A stretch of 64,000 bases of DNA from Myxococcus xanthus. Its GTDB lineage: Bacteria > Myxococcota > Myxococcia > Myxococcales > Myxococcaceae. The notes under the pieces are model-generated. The model saw only the letters and a program-made list of their open reading frames with translations, was not told the origin of the DNA and did no database searches. Of the stretch, positions 9,193 to 18,363 are shown piece by piece; the first letter of the stretch is position 1; every line of letters begins with the position of its first letter. The stretch spans positions 6,676,001 through 6,740,000 of the forward strand of contig NZ_CP017174.1 of NCBI RefSeq assembly GCF_006402735.1, in the 5' to 3' direction. Both the position numbers and the translations under genes were made by a program.

Positions 9193-10881
9193 TCAGAGTT
9201 CGTTGAGGATGAGCAGGCCGCGCACGGAGTCGGCGGCGTATACGTACCCGTCGCCGGGCACTCGGATGCCGAAGGTGCCCTCGAAAAGGTGGTCCGTGCG
9301 GCCGGGGTCGCTCTCACGGAAGGTGCTGTAGTGCGCCACCTGGCGCGGCTTCGTGGGGTTGGACACATCCAGCACGCGCACGCCCTCGTGGTACCAGGCG
9401 ATGTAGAGCAGGTGGCCCTTCAGAATCAGGTTGTGGATGGACGTGACGGGGCTGAGGCGGAACTCGCCAATCTTGACGATGTTCGCCGGGTCGGTGACGT
9501 CCAACACGCGCAGATGGGCGCCATTGAATTCAGTGCCCTCGAAGGCGATGGTGCGCCCGGCGAAGGTGCCCACGGCGCTGTGGTGCGCGTAGGCGTCGAA
9601 GCCGTGCACGTACTGGCCCAGGTGCCGCACGTTGTCGAGGTCGGTGACGTCCACGATGGAGTAACCACCGAAGCCATTGCTGATGTAGAGCCGGCCCTCG
9701 TACGCGAAGGCGTCGTGCACGCCCCCCGCGGAGAACTCGGACGGCACGGTGATGAGCTGGAGCAGCACGGGCTCCAGCGGCGAGGTGACGTCGTGCACGA
9801 AGGTCACCTCGCCGGGCGACATGGCATAGAGCCGGTTTCCATCCACCAGCACAGTGTGCGCCCCGTACGACCCCGCGGGCAGGTGGCGCACGTACTCCGG
9901 CTGCGCGGGGTTGGAGATGTCATAGACGACGACGCCCGCGCGGTTGCCGGCGATGTAGAGGGCATCCCCCTTGGCCCACACGCCATTCCAGCTCGAGTCC
10001 CCTGGCAGACTGATGGAGGCCTTGAAGATGGGGTGCGCCCTGTCACTCACATCGAAGACAGTGAGCCCGCCGATATTGGTGCCAACGAGGTCGTCGATGG
10101 AGACGACGTAGGCGTGGTTCTTCGTGACGTAGACGTCCACGGCATCCCCCAGTGCGACGGGGGACTCGGAGATGAGGCGCAGCCCGCCCGAGGACTCGCC
10201 CTCCCCTCGCTGTGAGGGCATGCGATGCGCTTCGAAGGTGCCGGCCCGGCTGAACCTTCCGTTGGTGCAACGGGCATAGCAGCCCGTGATGATACCGGGT
10301 GAGGGCACCTGACAGCCGGCGAGCGCGGTGACAGTGACGGCCCCGTTGAAGGGATTGGCGCGGCTGCCAACGACGAAGAAGCTCCCGCCGTCCGTGTTCC
10401 GCGTCAGCAGCGGCTGGCCGTTGAGCGTGTCCGTCCCTCCGTCGGAGAAGAGCTGGTAGCTGGCGAAGTCGGGGGCAATCTGGGTCCCTCCGTCAGACAG
10501 CAGGCGCTCACCTCGCATGTCGACCTGGTAGATGCCGTGCTGCACCACCTGGGAGAGCGCCTCCGGTGAACACTGCGAAACGTCGTAGCGCGACAGGTCA
10601 TCACACCGGATGGTGGTGGGGTCTCCCTGCTGATTGAAGTCGCATGGCGCGAAACGGCCCCGGTCAATCCAGTCACCGCGCTCCTCCAGCACGGTGTAAC
10701 CGCCATCCCACGGCGCCTCCGTGCCCGCATCGGGAGTGCCGGAGTCCAGCGTCCCCGAGTCCTCCGGAAGCCAGGTGCCTGCATCACGAGTGGGGGCGGA
10801 TTCGTCGCAGGCGGAGAGCGTGGACAGCAACAGGACGCAGGAGGAAAGCAGCACCAGAGACGGACTCAACACGGACGGCAT
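9193..10881 (-). CDS. LVIVD-repeat beta-propeller lipoprotein
   Basis: The product has 562 residues. The start is the ATG at 10881 with GAGG 6 bases upstream; a TTG further up is unlikely. A lipobox LSTLSAC is followed by an Asp/Ser/Gly/Thr-rich spacer (DSGTLDSGTPDAGT), typical of myxobacterial surface lipoproteins. From about residue 220 LVIVD-type repeats recur: AYVVSIDD...GGLTVFDVSDRAHP, ALYIAGNRAGVVVYDISNPA, RLYISNGFGGYSIVDVTDLD, LLYIAWYHEGVRVLDVSNPT. These blades form an extracellular beta-propeller. The N-terminal third (CDFNQQGDP, repeated Cys) is of unknown fold. No catalytic role can be assigned. Confidence 0.88.
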   Translation of the reverse strand: MPSVLSPSLVLLSSCVLLLSTLSACDESAPTRDAGTWLPEDSGTLDSGTPDAGTEAPWDGGYTVLEERGDWIDRGRFAPCDFNQQGDPTTIRCDDLSRYDVSQCSPEALSQVVQHGIYQVDMRGERLLSDGGTQIAPDFASYQLFSDGGTDTLNGQPLLTRNTDGGSFFVVGSRANPFNGAVTVTALAGCQVPSPGIITGCYARCTNGRFSRAGTFEAHRMPSQRGEGESSGGLRLISESPVALGDAVDVYVTKNHAYVVSIDDLVGTNIGGLTVFDVSDRAHPIFKASISLPGDSSWNGVWAKGDALYIAGNRAGVVVYDISNPAQPEYVRHLPAGSYGAHTVLVDGNRLYAMSPGEVTFVHDVTSPLEPVLLQLITVPSEFSAGGVHDAFAYEGRLYISNGFGGYSIVDVTDLDNVRHLGQYVHGFDAYAHHSAVGTFAGRTIAFEGTEFNGAHLRVLDVTDPANIVKIGEFRLSPVTSIHNLILKGHLLYIAWYHEGVRVLDVSNPTKPRQVAHYSTFRESDPGRTDHLFEGTFGIRVPGDGYVYAADSVRGLLILNEL

Positions 10882-11130
10882 CGTGGACCTCGCGAGCAAA
10901 GGCTTCCCACAAGCGTGGGGCCATGACTCAAGCAGCCTGACGCCCTGATTCCCTCATTGAGGCGAGAGATGGTTGCGGGGTGGAGGCAAGGTCCGCCCGC
11001 GAGCTCGGAATCCCGGGGAAAGCGCCCCGTGCGGTCCTGGCCTTGCATGACGTCCGGACCGGCGCGGCTCCAGCGTCCAGCAGCCACGCCCAGTCGGGTG
11101 AGGACAGGGCGTGGGCGGGCCGTGGGAGGC

Positions 11131-12111
11131 TCAGGTGTCGCCGCTGTAGGAGCCCACAAGCTGGATGTGGCTCTTGCCTGTCTCCGAGCAGGTCGCGTTG
11201 ACGCTGACGCTCCAGGCCGGAACCTCGGAATGCCAGGTAACGGTGCCCGTCCAGTTCGAGCATGCCCGGCCGTTTTCATCCGCGTACAGGGAGAGCGACA
11301 CCCTTGAATTCGGCAGGGTGAAGACCTGCCCCGGCGTCGTCATGGGCCGGGTCACGCGGATGACCAGCATCGAGAAGACCGCGCCACAGGTGATGCTCTC
11401 ATTGCCCGTGATTCCCATCTGCACGGTGAAGGTATCCGTCGCGAGGCAGCTCGAAGGCGCGTAGCAGTAGTAGCTCTCAGGCGTGACGACGCCGCCATAG
11501 GCGTTCTCGTAGCCCGCGCCCGTGCTGGTGATGGGGCGGCTCATGGTCCACTGACAGGTGGGCTTCTCGGTGCGGCAGCACGCCGCGTCGCCGGGAGCGC
11601 AGGCGGTCGTGAAGCACCCCGTGGGATTCGTCGTCGTGCCACCCGCACACTTCGTGTTCAGCACGGCGTCGGTGCCCGAGCGCGTGCAGGCCCACAGCCT
11701 CGTTCCCTCGCAGAAGAACTCTCCCGGCGTGCAGATCTCCGGCGACTCCCCCACAGGGCCCATGGGGCCCGCCGGCCCGGTGTCGCCCCGGGGCCCCTGG
11801 GGGCCCTGCGCGCCCGTCGCGCCAGGCGGGCCCTGCTCGCCCGTGTCGCCCTTGGGCCCCTGCGAACCCTGGGGGCCCATGACGCCGCGCGGGCCTTCCA
11901 CGCCCATCGGGCCTTGTGGGCCCGTCAGGCCCTGCTCTCCGCGCGGCCCCACGGCCCCCCGCGGCCCCGGAGGTCCGCCTTCGGGGCCCTGGGGCCCCTG
12001 CGGTCCCGCCGGCCCCTGGGGGCCCACGGGCCCCTCAGAGGAACAAGCGGTGGTGAACAAACAGCACAGCAACAGCGGGAGGAGTGCTCGCCCGAAGGAG
12101 GTCTTGATCAT
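11131..12111 (-). CDS. Collagen-like lipoprotein
   Basis: The product has 326 residues with a lipobox FTTAC (Cys23). Right after the lipidation site comes an almost uninterrupted run of about 31 Gly-X-Y triplets (residues 27-120) rich in GPQ, GPR and GPM, with one extra Gly after the sixth triplet. The rest (about 125-326) is a Cys-rich globular head: [34 protein letters not shown], then a beta-rich domain ending [10 protein letters not shown]. Collagen-like stalks on bacterial surface proteins trimerise and lift a head domain off the cell. The gene lies between two other secreted-protein genes in the same orientation, but gaps of 78 and 250 bases argue against one tight operon. Confidence 0.92.
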   Translation of the reverse strand: MIKTSFGRALLPLLLCCLFTTACSSEGPVGPQGPAGPQGPQGPEGGPPGPRGAVGPRGEQGLTGPQGPMGVEGPRGVMGPQGSQGPKGDTGEQGPPGATGAQGPQGPRGDTGPAGPMGPVGESPEICTPGEFFCEGTRLWACTRSGTDAVLNTKCAGGTTTNPTGCFTTACAPGDAACCRTEKPTCQWTMSRPITSTGAGYENAYGGVVTPESYYCYAPSSCLATDTFTVQMGITGNESITCGAVFSMLVIRVTRPMTTPGQVFTLPNSRVSLSLYADENGRACSNWTGTVTWHSEVPAWSVSVNATCSETGKSHIQLVGSYSGDT

Positions 12112-12189
12112 TGACGGGCGCGTGCCCTAGCAGCTTGCCAGCGCGCGGAGCAAGGCCGTCCGGAAGCGGGGGGCGCAGCAGCCCTCCCT

Positions 12190-13260
12190 TTACCAAGTGT
12201 AATAGCAGGCGTTGCTGCAGTTCGTGCCGTTGCAGAGCGCGAGGTCAGCGTAGTTGTGGCAGGCGGGGACGGTCAGGTCCGACATGGTGTAGCGGGTGAT
12301 GATGTCTCCGCAGGCAATCACGTCGTCCGTCGTGCCCGAATTGTCGGCCACCGACATGGCGTTGGAGACGTACGAGTCGCCGCTCGCGGGCAGGCCCTCG
12401 GTCCACCGGCCCATGGTGACGCGCTTTGCGGCGAGGGCCGGAGCGACCGTCGCTCCGAGCTTGACGTTCCACATCTGTCCAGGCGTGAGCTGCACGCTGT
12501 CGGCTCCTGCGCCTCGGCTGAAGTTGAAGGTCACCGGCCCATTGCCCGCGCAGTTCAGCACGGCGAAGTGCATGGAGTGCCCTGAATGACTGAACGACAG
12601 GGGGCCGTTCCAGTTGGTGGCGCGCAGACGGACTCGCGTCGCGGTGCCCCGAACCTTGTCGCATGCGAACAACTGAGGGGAGCAGTCGCCGCCGTCCTCA
12701 CTTCCGAGTGGGAAGTCACAGTCCGGGGAATTGCAGTAGTAGTCGCTCGTGAAGGCCGTGTGGATGACCTCCTGGCTGGGGTCCCCGCAGGTGGGGTCTC
12801 CATAGACGGAGGCAGCCCAGGCGCGGTTCGAGGCCGAGCAGCCCCCGGCAAGCGAGCGGGGCTCATCGGGGAAGGTGGTCGGCAAGGCGGAGAGCTCTGC
12901 CTCATTCTGCCGCCGGAGCTGCGCTCTTTCGCCCTCATCCATCGCGACGAGCGCGTGGCCCGCCAGGGCCGAGGGCACCGCGTGCCCCTCGGGTGCCACG
13001 GCCAGGAACACCTCCGCCGCCGAGTGTGTCTGGAAGAAACGAGGGGCCACGAGTGGACGCTGCGGATACTGGGCGACGACGGCCACGTTGACCGCGCCCC
13101 CGTCTCCCTCGAGCCAGAGCACATGGCTGTCAGACGTCCCGATACGGGCAATCTCGCGCGGTCCGGACGACTCGGTGGGCGCCGCCCATACGGGGAATGC
13201 CCCCAGGAGGCTGAGGGCACCAGTGCAGGCCAGCGCTCGGAATGAACGGGGCGACGTCAT
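12190..13260 (-). CDS. Secreted Cys-rich hypothetical protein
   Basis: The product has 356 residues. The start at 13260 has GGAG upstream; the frame extends to 13293 without support. A classical signal peptide (RALACTGALSLLGAFPVWA, cleavage after WA) is followed by a mixed domain. Residues after about 125 contain many cysteines (GGCSASN, PTCGDPS, YYCNSPDCDFP, GDCSPQLFACDK, LNCAGN, ACGD, LCNGTNCSNACYYTW), consistent with a disulfide-rich extracellular protein. No protease or lectin motif was recognised. It is transcribed toward the collagen-like gene. Confidence 0.75.
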   Translation of the reverse strand: MTSPRSFRALACTGALSLLGAFPVWAAPTESSGPREIARIGTSDSHVLWLEGDGGAVNVAVVAQYPQRPLVAPRFFQTHSAAEVFLAVAPEGHAVPSALAGHALVAMDEGERAQLRRQNEAELSALPTTFPDEPRSLAGGCSASNRAWAASVYGDPTCGDPSQEVIHTAFTSDYYCNSPDCDFPLGSEDGGDCSPQLFACDKVRGTATRVRLRATNWNGPLSFSHSGHSMHFAVLNCAGNGPVTFNFSRGAGADSVQLTPGQMWNVKLGATVAPALAAKRVTMGRWTEGLPASGDSYVSNAMSVADNSGTTDDVIACGDIITRYTMSDLTVPACHNYADLALCNGTNCSNACYYTW

Positions 13261-13369
13261 AGCGGGAACTCCGTGAGGAAGGACGGCGCTCATTCGCCGT
13301 CACTCCCCTGAACGGAGCCGAGCCCCGATTTCCCTCACCGAGAAACGAAAAACCCTGACCGCGGTCCTG

Positions 13370-14440
13370 TCACTCCTCGAAGAGTGAGAGCTGCCCCAGC
13401 GAGCGCAACGCTCCCACCGCCTCTTGCGGAGTTGCCCGAACACGGACCTGCGACACCGGTGTCGTGCCCGTGAGGTCCACTTCCATGAAGGACTGCACAC
13501 CGGCGCCATCGAGCAAGTTGGCCAGAGGCATCCACTGGGCGCCGTCGGCGCTTCCCTCCAGCACCAGCTCGCTCATGGTGCCCGACACCCCGAAGTTGCG
13601 CAGCACGGCCTTGCGAGGCACCACGGACCGCGAGAGCTGCACGGCGACTTCACGGACTCCCTCTTGGAAGAGCACAATCCCTCCGAGGTCGCCGTTGGTG
13701 ACGCGGCAGGGCGTCTCGGCGTTCAGGTAGGTGCACGCCGCACCACGGCTTGCCGGGACGAGGGCACGGCGAGGCAGGACAACGTCATCACTGGAATAGG
13801 TGAGGCCGACCGTCACGCCTCCCGCCTTCGCCTCGCGCGCGGTCGTGACGGAGGCCTTGAGCCCCTCCGCGTCCTCGAGGACGTAGTCGCTCAGGAGGAC
13901 CGGCGAGGTGGCCTTGAGCACCTGCCAGGCCTCCCTGCCGCTCGACGGGTGGAGGTACAGCACGTGCTCATCGTTCCCGGCACCGTGGGTGGCGGACAGC
14001 GGCCGGAAGCCCACGCTCACTCCCTGCGCCTCCGCGGTGGCCGTCAGCGTGCCGGTCCACTCCTGGAAGACGGGCAGCGCCACCTCCGACTGCTGGATGA
14101 GGAAGAAGGCCGAAACGCTCCTGCCCTGGGACTGCTCGGGCGAGCGGGCCACGAAGCAACGCGCGATGCTCCCGTTGCGGGTGTCCGCCCCCAGCAGGTC
14201 GACCTCGAAGGTGCCATCGGCGCGGGTCTTCACCGACCTCCAGCTCGCCGAGAAGGCAGCGAACGCGCACGAGGAGTTCTCACTGCGGTAGAGCTTCAGC
14301 AGCGTGTCCGAGAGCGGAGCGCCCGCCTCGTCAATGAGTCGTCCACTCAGGACGATGTCCTGGTCCTCCGCCACCTTGCTCTCGGTACAGCCGCCCGACA
14401 TCGCCAGCACACCCAACGTCAACGTGCGCATCCATCGCAT
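13370..14440 (-). CDS. Lipoprotein of unknown function
   Basis: The product has 356 residues, with a strong GGAGGAGG five bases before the ATG at 14440. The lipobox LAMSGGC gives Cys18. Residues 30-95 look like a carboxypeptidase-regulatory or SdrD B-like fold (SGRLIDEAGAPLSDTLLKLYR, then TRADGTFEVDLLG). The C-terminal third resembles a discoidin-like or sandwich domain (GVSGTMSELVLEGSADGAQW, VSQVRVRATP). Probably a surface-binding protein. It shares a 352-base upstream region with the divergent S9 peptidase gene. Confidence 0.75.
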   Translation of the reverse strand: MRWMRTLTLGVLAMSGGCTESKVAEDQDIVLSGRLIDEAGAPLSDTLLKLYRSENSSCAFAAFSASWRSVKTRADGTFEVDLLGADTRNGSIARCFVARSPEQSQGRSVSAFFLIQQSEVALPVFQEWTGTLTATAEAQGVSVGFRPLSATHGAGNDEHVLYLHPSSGREAWQVLKATSPVLLSDYVLEDAEGLKASVTTAREAKAGGVTVGLTYSSDDVVLPRRALVPASRGAACTYLNAETPCRVTNGDLGGIVLFQEGVREVAVQLSRSVVPRKAVLRNFGVSGTMSELVLEGSADGAQWMPLANLLDGAGVQSFMEVDLTGTTPVSQVRVRATPQEAVGALRSLGQLSLFEE

Positions 14441-14792
14441 GGGAACCTCCTCCACCGGTGAGCCTGGATGTCAGTGCAAGACCGGTGCAGAGGCCCGCTT
14501 CCTCTGAGGACGAGAGCCCGGGCCGGTCCGTTCCTGACAGCGGCGTCCTGGCGCGGCCCCTACGCGGGTGCCACCGCCGCTTCGCAGCGCCTTCCAGCAC
14601 CGGAGCAGTGGGGACTGGCGGCTGTGCGCCGGAGCCAACCTCGCACCCGACGCAGGCAATGGCCAGGGGTGTGCCCTGAGCCCTCCTCCTGGCGCGGTGC
14701 AACGCCTTCCATCTGGAAACTCGTCTCCCACCCCCAATCACGCCACAGTCTCTTGCACTCCCCTGCTCCACCACCCGACTTGTGGAACCCCC
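14441..14792. other. Divergent intergenic region, no gene seen
   Basis: This 352-base stretch separates the lipoprotein gene (minus) from the S9 peptidase gene (plus), so it must hold both promoters. Open frames cross it on both strands, but none has a plausible start or a protein-like composition. I see no convincing -10/-35 pair, operator palindrome or RNA structure. Confidence 0.5.
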
Positions 14793-16709
14793 ATGACCTC
14801 CTGGTCCACCCTCACGCGAGCCCTTGTCGCCATCGTGGTCCTTCCCTCACTGGCACTATCCGCTCCCCGCGCCGGGACGACCAGGCCCACAGGCCCGGCA
14901 AAGCGTTACACCGTCGAGCAGTTCATGGAGACGACCTCCGTGCTCGGTGCGTCCTTCTCCTCGGATGAGCAGCGGGTGCTGTACTCGTCGAACGAGACCG
15001 GCGTCTTCAATGTCTTCTCCGTCCCGGTGACAGGCGGAAAGCCCACGCAGTTGACCCGCTCCACCCAGGACGCCTCCATCGCCGTCGCCTACTTCCCCAC
15101 CGATGACCGCGTCCTCTTCACGCGAGACTCGGGAGGCAACGAACTCGCCCACCTCTACGTGCGCACGCTGGACGGCCAGGAGAAGGACCTCACTCCGGGC
15201 GACGAGCACCGCGCATCCTTCTTCGGCTGGAGCCAGGATGGCGCCGCCTTCTACGTCCTCACCAACGAGCGCGACGCACGCTTCCAGGACCTCTACCGCT
15301 ACGACGCCAAGACGTATGCCCGCACCCTGCTCTACGCGGGCGATGGCGAGCATGTGCCCGGCGCCCTCTCCCCGGACGAGAAGTGGCTGGCGCTGGAGAA
15401 GTCACGGACGCTGTCCGACAGCGACGTCTACCTCTACGAGTTCGCCACCCAGCAGCGCCGGCACGTCACCGCGCACGAGGGCTCGGCCAGTTGGAAGGCG
15501 GCGACCTTCGACCCGGCGTCCTCCGCGCTGTACCTGCTCACCAACGAGGGCTCCGAGTTCATTCGCGTGGAGCGCCACGTGCTCGCCACCGGGAAGCGCG
15601 AGTTGGTGGAGCAGCTGAATTGGGACGTGCTCTCCACGGTGTTCTCGCGACGTGGCACGTGGCGCATCACACGCGTCAACGAGGACGGCCGCACCACGCT
15701 TCGGGTCCACGACGTGAAGGCCGGCAGGCGCGTGCCCCTGCCAGGGATTCCAGAGGGGGCGCTCTCCGGTGTGAGCCTGTCCCGCGGTGAGAAGCGAATG
15801 GCCTTCCACGTCGACGGAGACCGCTCGCCCGGCAACCTGTACGTCTACGACTTCGAGACGAAGAAGCTCACCCGGCTGACGGACACGCTGGGCCGGACTC
15901 TGGACACCCAGCACCTGGTGGAGTCGGAGCGGGTGCGCTTCAAGTCCTTCGACGGGCTGGAGATTCCGGCGCTGCTCTACAAGCCCCATCAGGCCACCGC
16001 GAAGCGGCGCGCCCCCGCCATCGTCTTCGTCCATGGGGGACCGGGAGGACAGTCTTCCAAGGGCTACAGCAGCTTCTTCCAGTTCCTCGTCCACCACGGC
16101 TACGTGGTGCTCGCCGTCAACAACCGGGGCAGCGAGGGCTACGGCAAGTCGTTCTTCGCGGCGGATGACCAGCAGCACGGCAAGGCACCGCTCCAGGACT
16201 GCGTCGAAGCGAAGAAGTACCTGTCCGCCCTCCCCTACGTGGATGGCGCGCGCGTGGGCATCATGGGCCCCAGCTACGGCGGATACATGGTGCTCGCGGC
16301 GCTGGCGTTCCATCCCGACGTCTTCGCCGTGGGCGTGGATGCGTTCGGCATCTCAGACTGGTTGAGCGCGCTGAGAGAGCTGCCGCCCCACAAGGAGGCC
16401 CTGCGCGAGGCGCTCTACCAGGAACTGGGCAACCCCCAGACGCAGGAGGCGATGCTTCGAGAAATCTCCCCGCTGTTCCACGCGGAGAAGATTCGCAGGC
16501 CCCTGCTCGTCATCCAGGGCGCCAACGACCCGCGCGTGCCCAAGGCCAAGACGGACGCACTCGTCGAGGCCGTCCGGAAGAACGGCGTGCCCGTCGACTA
16601 CTTCGTCCTCCCCAACGATGGCCATGGCTTCAGCAGCACGAAGAGCGAAGCGGAGACCTCCGTGAGAATCCTCTCCTTCCTGGACCAGTACCTCCGACGG
16701 AGCCCCTGA
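14793..16709 (+). CDS. S9 family (prolyl oligopeptidase-type) serine peptidase
   Basis: The product has 638 residues. The start at 14793 gives a clean signal peptide (LVAIVVLPSLALSAPRAG). Residues 45-370 form a WD40/TolB-like beta-propeller (FSSDEQRVLYSSNETGVFNV, GDEHRASFFGWSQDG, LSPDEKWLALEKS). Residues 390-638 form an alpha/beta-hydrolase domain: oxyanion segment FVHGGPGG, nucleophile Ser494 in GPSYGGY, Asp579 in GANDPRV and His611 in NDGHGF. This is the acylaminoacyl-peptidase/DPP-like layout. It should cleave short peptides in the periplasm or outside. All catalytic residues are present. It is not in an obvious operon. Confidence 0.95.
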   Translation: MTSWSTLTRALVAIVVLPSLALSAPRAGTTRPTGPAKRYTVEQFMETTSVLGASFSSDEQRVLYSSNETGVFNVFSVPVTGGKPTQLTRSTQDASIAVAYFPTDDRVLFTRDSGGNELAHLYVRTLDGQEKDLTPGDEHRASFFGWSQDGAAFYVLTNERDARFQDLYRYDAKTYARTLLYAGDGEHVPGALSPDEKWLALEKSRTLSDSDVYLYEFATQQRRHVTAHEGSASWKAATFDPASSALYLLTNEGSEFIRVERHVLATGKRELVEQLNWDVLSTVFSRRGTWRITRVNEDGRTTLRVHDVKAGRRVPLPGIPEGALSGVSLSRGEKRMAFHVDGDRSPGNLYVYDFETKKLTRLTDTLGRTLDTQHLVESERVRFKSFDGLEIPALLYKPHQATAKRRAPAIVFVHGGPGGQSSKGYSSFFQFLVHHGYVVLAVNNRGSEGYGKSFFAADDQQHGKAPLQDCVEAKKYLSALPYVDGARVGIMGPSYGGYMVLAALAFHPDVFAVGVDAFGISDWLSALRELPPHKEALREALYQELGNPQTQEAMLREISPLFHAEKIRRPLLVIQGANDPRVPKAKTDALVEAVRKNGVPVDYFVLPNDGHGFSSTKSEAETSVRILSFLDQYLRRSP

Positions 16710-16819
16710 AACCGTGAGCACGGCTTCGCACTTGTGCAACTGCATGCACAGTGGCTGACGCGGCCTTCAGTTATTTCGTGCGGTTTCGCGTTGGCATGCC
16801 CCTTGATGGGTATGGGCAC

Positions 16820-17449
16820 ATGAATCTCAACTCCCTTCGCGTCCGTGCTCTTGCTGGCCTCGTGTCCGCGCCGATGCTCGCGCACGCCCAGGAAGAACCG
16901 CCTGTCGCACCCCATTCCGCGCCTTCCGCTGTCCATGGGGGAACCCAGAGGTTGAGCAGCGCGGCGGCCCTGGGCGTGCACTCGCTCTCGGTGGACTCCG
17001 TCTCCCCTGCGTCGATGGCCTTCATCGTGGACATCGAGCAGCCCCTGTCACCGTTCATCTCGGTGTTCGCAGGCGGGCACGTGGGCGTGAACCTGAAGGC
17101 GACGGGCCTCCAGGCTGGCGGCCGCGTCTATCTGACCGGGAGGCCCTTCCAGGGCCCCTTCCTGTCCGTCCAGGGCGATGGCACCTTCTTCGACGCGGAT
17201 GAGGATGTATCGAAGCTCCGCGCCTCCGTCAGCGGACTGGTCGGGTATTCGCAGCAGCTGGGCAACCAGTGGCATATCGCCCTGGCGGGCGGCGCTGGGT
17301 TCAGCCACCTCCGGCAGGAGACCGAGCTGCCGCGCTCCGCGACCTGCACGCTGTTCTCCTGGTGTCTGCTTTCGAAGCCCGAGCGCACCGTCGAGACAAC
17401 GCAGACGCTGCATCCCGTCGTGAGGCTCACGGCGGTACACCGGTTCTAG
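16820..17449 (+). CDS. Outer-membrane beta-barrel-like protein
   Basis: The product has 209 residues; the start at 16820 is chosen for the signal peptide (LRVRALAGLVSAPMLAHA, then QEEPP). The mature part shows alternating-polarity strands (MAFIVDIEQPLSPFISVFAG, QAGGRVYLTGRPFQGPFLSV, SVSGLVGYSQQLGNQWHIAL) and ends in Phe (LTAVHRF), as outer-membrane barrels do. About eight strands fit an OmpA/DUF3575-sized barrel. A Cys pair (TCTLFSWC) may form a disulfide in a loop. It is followed directly by decayed genes. Confidence 0.75.
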   Translation: MNLNSLRVRALAGLVSAPMLAHAQEEPPVAPHSAPSAVHGGTQRLSSAAALGVHSLSVDSVSPASMAFIVDIEQPLSPFISVFAGGHVGVNLKATGLQAGGRVYLTGRPFQGPFLSVQGDGTFFDADEDVSKLRASVSGLVGYSQQLGNQWHIALAGGAGFSHLRQETELPRSATCTLFSWCLLSKPERTVETTQTLHPVVRLTAVHRF

Positions 17450-17473
17450 GGCAGGACATGCGATGATGGCCCG

Positions 17474-17884
17474 ATGAAATCGGCATTCAAGGGTGAGCAC
17501 GCGAAGGCCGTGCTCTCCCGGTGGCACGACCATTTCCGCGGCCGCCTGCGGGTGCCCACGGAGAGCCGGACGGTGCAGACCCGTGTCGGTGACACACATG
17601 TGCTGGTAGGCGGTCCAGAAGCCGCGCCCAACGTGGTCGTCCTCCACGGGGCGCTCGCGAGCTCCGCGCATGTGCTCCACGAGCTGGCCCCCTGCTGGAG
17701 CAGTTCCGTCTTCACGCGGTGGACGTCGTCGGCCAGTCGGTGAAGAGCGCGGATGTGCGGCCTTCGGTGGCGAACAACGCGTATGGCGAGTGGCTCCGAG
17801 ACGTCCTGGATGGGCTGGCGCTCCAGCGCCCCCATGTGGTGCCGGCTCGCCGCTCGCAACTCCATCGCCATCTCCTGGCGTAAG
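17474..17884 (+). pseudogene. Frameshifted alpha/beta-hydrolase remnant
   Basis: The frame from the ATG at 17474 encodes a plausible hydrolase N-terminus (SRWHDHFRGRLRVPTESRTV, VVVLHGALASSAHV), with the oxyanion-region LHG motif, and then derails near 17690. The natural continuation is in another frame (LEQFRLHAVDVVGQSVKSAD, then NAYGEWLRDVLDGLALQRPH) and ends at 17881-17883. A single lost base in the CCCCC run explains the shift. The nucleophile elbow and everything after it are missing. It is a decayed gene, with no sign of a functional product. Confidence 0.75.
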
Positions 17885-18131
17885 AACAAGTTCGAGAAAA
17901 CGGGTGACGGGTCCCGGCTCACGCACGGAGGCACGGCAGGCGAGACGCCGTCACGCTTCGTGAACTGGGTCGTCCTACATCCCCGGGATGAATCACCTGC
18001 GCACGGCGGGCGTCGCAGCCGTGCCCATTGACCAGCGCTACGTCAGCCAGGGCATTGGTACCGGCCCCGCCGAGCGACTGGAGAAGTACGGCTCCGACCA
18101 CTTCGCCTACACCGCGACGGTCCGGTACTGA
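17885..18131 (+). pseudogene. C-terminal remnant of an endonuclease/exonuclease/phosphatase-like gene
   Basis: One frame reads TPSRFVNWVV up to about 17975. A different frame then reads SYIPGMNHLRTAGVAAVPID, later EKYGSDHFAYTATVRY, and stops at 18129-18131. The two parts join naturally if one base is restored. The G-SDHF ending is typical of the endonuclease/exonuclease/phosphatase superfamily, where Asp-His are active-site residues. The N-terminal bulk of the domain is absent. The family assignment rests on the short C-terminus only. Confidence 0.45.
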
Positions 18132-18198
18132 GCCTCGTTCACCGCCGCATCGTATTTGGCTCCGTCCTCTGCTCGGACAACAGGGGACGCACCACACC

Positions 18199-18309
18199 AT
18201 GTCACAGCACGCTATCGAGGACCCCGTCGAGGACAGTGTCCAAGAGGTGCTGCGCTTGGCCTGGGATGACCAGGCCAAGCGGCAGCGCTTCGGCGCGCTG
18301 TACGCGTGA
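18199..18309 (+). pseudogene. Short truncated ORF, 36 residues
   Basis: An ATG at 18199 opens a 36-codon frame (VQEVLRLAWDDQAKRQRFGALYA) ending at TGA 18307-18309. Composition is protein-like and helical, but there is no clear domain, and it sits among broken genes. In frame after the TGA another 15 codons follow before a TAG at 18355-18357. It may be the head of a longer decayed gene. I would not claim a functional small protein. Confidence 0.35.
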
Positions 18310-18363
18310 CAGGGGCAGCACGACTGCCTGCCCGATGCTTCGATTCCGAGGTAGGCTGACACC

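Noticed and set aside
11740-12040. Repeated GGNCC-type DNA suggestive of a tandem repeat or CRISPR
   Set aside because: The periodicity is 9 bases from Gly-X-Y codons of the collagen-like protein. There are no spacers or dyad repeats.
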